From: Spirochaetota bacterium
GTDB lineage: Bacteria > Spirochaetota > Spirochaetia > DSM-27196 > PWMO01
Length of the DNA stretch: 8,026 bases
Reading direction: 5' to 3'
Assembly: GCA_009908735.1 (NCBI GenBank)
Contig: JAAAOR010000116.1
Span: 1 to 8,026, forward strand
Shown here: positions 6,870-8,026 of the stretch, one piece after another
How positions within the stretch are numbered: the first letter of the stretch is position 1
Layout: each line of letters begins with the position of its first letter
Notes under the pieces: model-generated
The model's input: only the letters and a program-made list of their open reading frames with translations
Database searches by the model: none
Told to the model about the DNA's origin: nothing
Translations under genes and position numbers: made by a program

Positions 6870-7229
6870 ATGACCATGAAAACGCTTGCCGAGATCGCAA
6901 CACCCCACACTCGCTTCTTTCCCGACCACGCCGAGCGCAGGCGGAGCGTCTATGTGACGATCAGCTTTTTCCCCGGAACGGGCAGTCACTTCCACGTCGA
7001 GATGCGCGAGGAGCATAACTACGTGTTCGATGCGGGATCGGACGAGTGGATCGAGCCGAGTCACGATCCTGTCGGCGAGGGACGGCATCGCTTCATGAAG
7101 TTCAACCGGGAGGAGACCGCGCGGCGCTGGGTGGAGGATGTCTTTGCCGGAGAGTTCTCCGAGGTAACCCACGAGCTCGTCTTTCGCGGGGACGTGTCGA
7201 ATCGATGGTACTATCCCGAAGGTGACTAA
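6870..7229 (+). CDS. small protein of unknown function, 119 aa
   Basis: I do not recognise the family. The ATG at 6870 is chosen because GGAG (6857-6860) lies 9 nt upstream. The in-frame TTG at 6867 and ATG at 6876 are poorer fits in spacing. The product is soluble, with no signal peptide, membrane helix or cysteine. It has a beta-rich first half (RRSVYVTISFFPGTGSHFHVE, 24-44) with clustered histidines (His40, His42, His49), a central VFDAGSDEWIEPSHD stretch (52-66), and an aromatic/acidic tail ending NRWYYPEGD. The amphipathic EETARRWVEDVFAG (81-94) looks like one helix. Start-to-start orientation is divergent from the tRNA-pheST block, and the lipoprotein gene follows 36 nt later on the same strand. 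The roughly 60 nt upstream (6801-6860) are extremely G/C-rich and self-complementary, so the mRNA leader may be structured. Confidence 0.75.
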   Translation: MTMKTLAEIATPHTRFFPDHAERRRSVYVTISFFPGTGSHFHVEMREEHNYVFDAGSDEWIEPSHDPVGEGRHRFMKFNREETARRWVEDVFAGEFSEVTHELVFRGDVSNRWYYPEGD

Positions 7230-7252
7230 TGCGGCCCGTAGATAAATCGTGA

Positions 7253-7258
7253 TACACT
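7253..7258 (+). promoter_or_regulatory. possible extended -10 element of the lipoprotein gene
   Basis: TGATACACT (7250-7258) reads as an extended -10 (TG, one base, then TACACT, 4 of 6 to TATAAT). There is no convincing -35 hexamer 17 nt upstream. The distance from TACACT to the GTG start at 7266 is 7 nt, which would put the transcription start at or next to the first codon. No Shine-Dalgarno sequence lies between, which fits a leaderless transcript. Confidence 0.3.
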
Positions 7259-7265
7259 CTCCGCC

Positions 7266-7613
7266 GTGAAGCAGATCATCATTGCCGGACTTTCATTAAC
7301 GCTTCTTCTTTTCGGCTGTGCAACGGATGGCGAGCGCCCGACGAAGGTGCCGTCGGGACCGGATACCGGCTTCCCTGTGGTCCGCCCGTCTGCGAATGCG
7401 CTCTCGGAGCTGCCGCCGCCGGCCGTCAAGCTCGTAGATCTGAGAAAGCTGCGCGTCGGCATGACGATGGCGGAAGTACTCGAGATATTCCCCGGTCCCA
7501 TCGAAACGAAGATATCGCCTCGCGACACCACGGTGTGGCAGTACCGCTTCGCCGAGCTCTACTTCCGGGACGGCGAACTGTTCAACTGGTTCAACCTCGA
7601 CGAGGAATACTGA
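7266..7613 (+). CDS. small outer-envelope lipoprotein with BamE/SmpA-like domain
   Basis: This is a 115-aa predicted lipoprotein. The N-terminus MKQIIIAGLSLTLLLFGC is a short signal peptide with lipobox L15-F16-G17-C18, so Cys18 should be lipidated after signal peptidase II cleavage. A proline-rich linker (about 25-53) leads to a compact C-terminal domain (57-115). LRKLRVGMTMAEVLEIFPGP (59-78), then WQYRF (91-95) and a final F..G.L strand resemble BamE/SmpA/OmlA lipoproteins, where the VGMT..EVL..lG.P pattern is diagnostic. True BamE belongs to the outer-membrane beta-barrel assembly machine; many other small lipoproteins share the fold, so the specific role is open. The GTG start is fixed by the signal peptide. 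There is no visible Shine-Dalgarno, and the putative -10 lies 7 nt upstream, suggesting a leaderless mRNA unless it is co-transcribed with the 119-aa gene 36 nt before it. Confidence 0.82.
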   Translation: MKQIIIAGLSLTLLLFGCATDGERPTKVPSGPDTGFPVVRPSANALSELPPPAVKLVDLRKLRVGMTMAEVLEIFPGPIETKISPRDTTVWQYRFAELYFRDGELFNWFNLDEEY

Positions 7614-7620
7614 GGGCGAC

Positions 7621-7679
7621 GGGCCTGGGGGCGCCGAACGCCGCACCCGCCTGCCACTCGCGCCACGCGCCCCGCGCCC
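7621..7679. terminator. G/C-rich imperfect stem between convergent genes
   Basis: GGGGCGC (7628-7634) can pair with GCGCCCC (7667-7673), and GGGC (7621-7624) with GCCC (7676-7679), around a loop of 32 nt. The region lies between the stops of the lipoprotein gene and the convergent minus-strand gene. There is no T-run, and the G/C content alone makes chance pairing likely, so a terminator role is tentative. Confidence 0.2.
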
Positions 7680-7686
7680 GGCGGCC

Positions 7687-8010
7687 TTACCGTAGCGCCT
7701 TCAGCAGGAACTCGAGCCGCGTCTTCAATGCTTCGGCAACCTTGGGATTCGGATGGTAGCCTGAGAGTGACTGAATGTAGCCGAAGGTATCGCGCAGGCG
7801 CGCGGGTGTGACTCTCAGCGGCTCACCGCCTTTGTCGGCCGCTCCGGCTTCCCTCCCCATGCCGTGACGCTCAATGTCCGCTCGGAGCCCCGGCCGACCT
7901 GTCATTCGCGCCTTGATGGTCTCGATGCGCAGGCGAACATCGCTCTCGAGAAAGGAGCGGTTCTGCTCCTCCGGCAGGTCCCCGGCAAGCTGCACGAGAT
8001 AATCCAACAT
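7687..8010 (-). CDS. unrecognised protein, 107 aa visible, possibly 5'-partial
   Basis: The stop TAA is at 7687-7689. The first ATG inside the window is at 8010, but no Shine-Dalgarno precedes it and the frame stays open to the window edge (adding RRRAA), so the true start may lie outside. The visible protein is helical and charged: MLDYLVQLAGDLPEEQ (1-16), SDVRLRIETIKARM (23-36), then a glycine-rich connector (49-63) and a C-terminal pair of helices (70-107) ending LEFLLKALR. No signal peptide, membrane segment or catalytic motif is visible, and I recognise no family. It converges on the lipoprotein gene with 73 nt between stops, so the two are unlikely to be co-regulated. Confidence 0.65.
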   Translation of the reverse strand: MLDYLVQLAGDLPEEQNRSFLESDVRLRIETIKARMTGRPGLRADIERHGMGREAGAADKGGEPLRVTPARLRDTFGYIQSLSGYHPNPKVAEALKTRLEFLLKALR

Positions 8011-8026
8011 CGCTGCCCGTCGTCGC

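Noticed and set aside
7296..7646. A 116-codon minus-strand frame opposite the lipoprotein gene.
   Set aside because: The plus-strand frame has a clear lipobox signal peptide and BamE-like motif; the opposite frame has neither.

Overview
The window looks like chromosomal DNA of a free-living, GC-rich spirochaete. The main evidence is a phenylalanyl-tRNA synthetase of the archaeal/eukaryotic kind. Its alpha subunit (516 aa) has a long N-terminal nucleic-acid-binding-like extension, and its beta subunit is short (570 aa, against about 800 aa in most bacteria). Spirochaetes are the well-known bacterial group carrying this version. The assignment rests on the protein sequences alone and has not been checked by a search.

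Layout. Positions 1-223 hold the 3' end of an unrecognised plus-strand reading frame entering from the left. It meets the minus-strand cluster tail to tail, with a perfect 8-bp inverted repeat (226-252) at the junction. The minus strand from about 6786 down to 228 forms one co-directional block: a tRNA promoter, tRNA-Ala(CGC), pheS, pheT, an unrecognised 314-aa protein gene, and a 683-aa gene. The 683-aa protein joins an N-terminal cyclic-nucleotide-binding domain to a C-terminal region resembling nucleoside phosphorylases and AMP nucleosidases. Gaps inside the block are short: 3 nt between pheS and pheT, 79 nt between pheT and the 314-aa gene, and 9 nt before the 683-aa gene. Good Shine-Dalgarno sequences precede pheS, pheT and the 314-aa gene.

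From about 6790 rightward the coding strand switches to plus: a 119-aa protein of unknown function, then a 115-aa lipoprotein with a BamE/SmpA-like C-terminal domain whose GTG start sits where its own promoter would begin transcription. The window closes with the 3' part or all of an unrecognised minus-strand gene (107 aa visible), convergent with the lipoprotein gene.

Functionally, the left two thirds are a translation cluster (tRNA-Ala, PheRS) followed by two uncharacterised genes. The most interesting item is the 683-aa protein: its layout suggests a cyclic-nucleotide sensor linked to a nucleoside- or nucleotide-cleaving or -binding module, possibly working with the 314-aa partner. That is inference from motifs. 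No mobile elements, CRISPR arrays, integrases or rRNA genes were seen.
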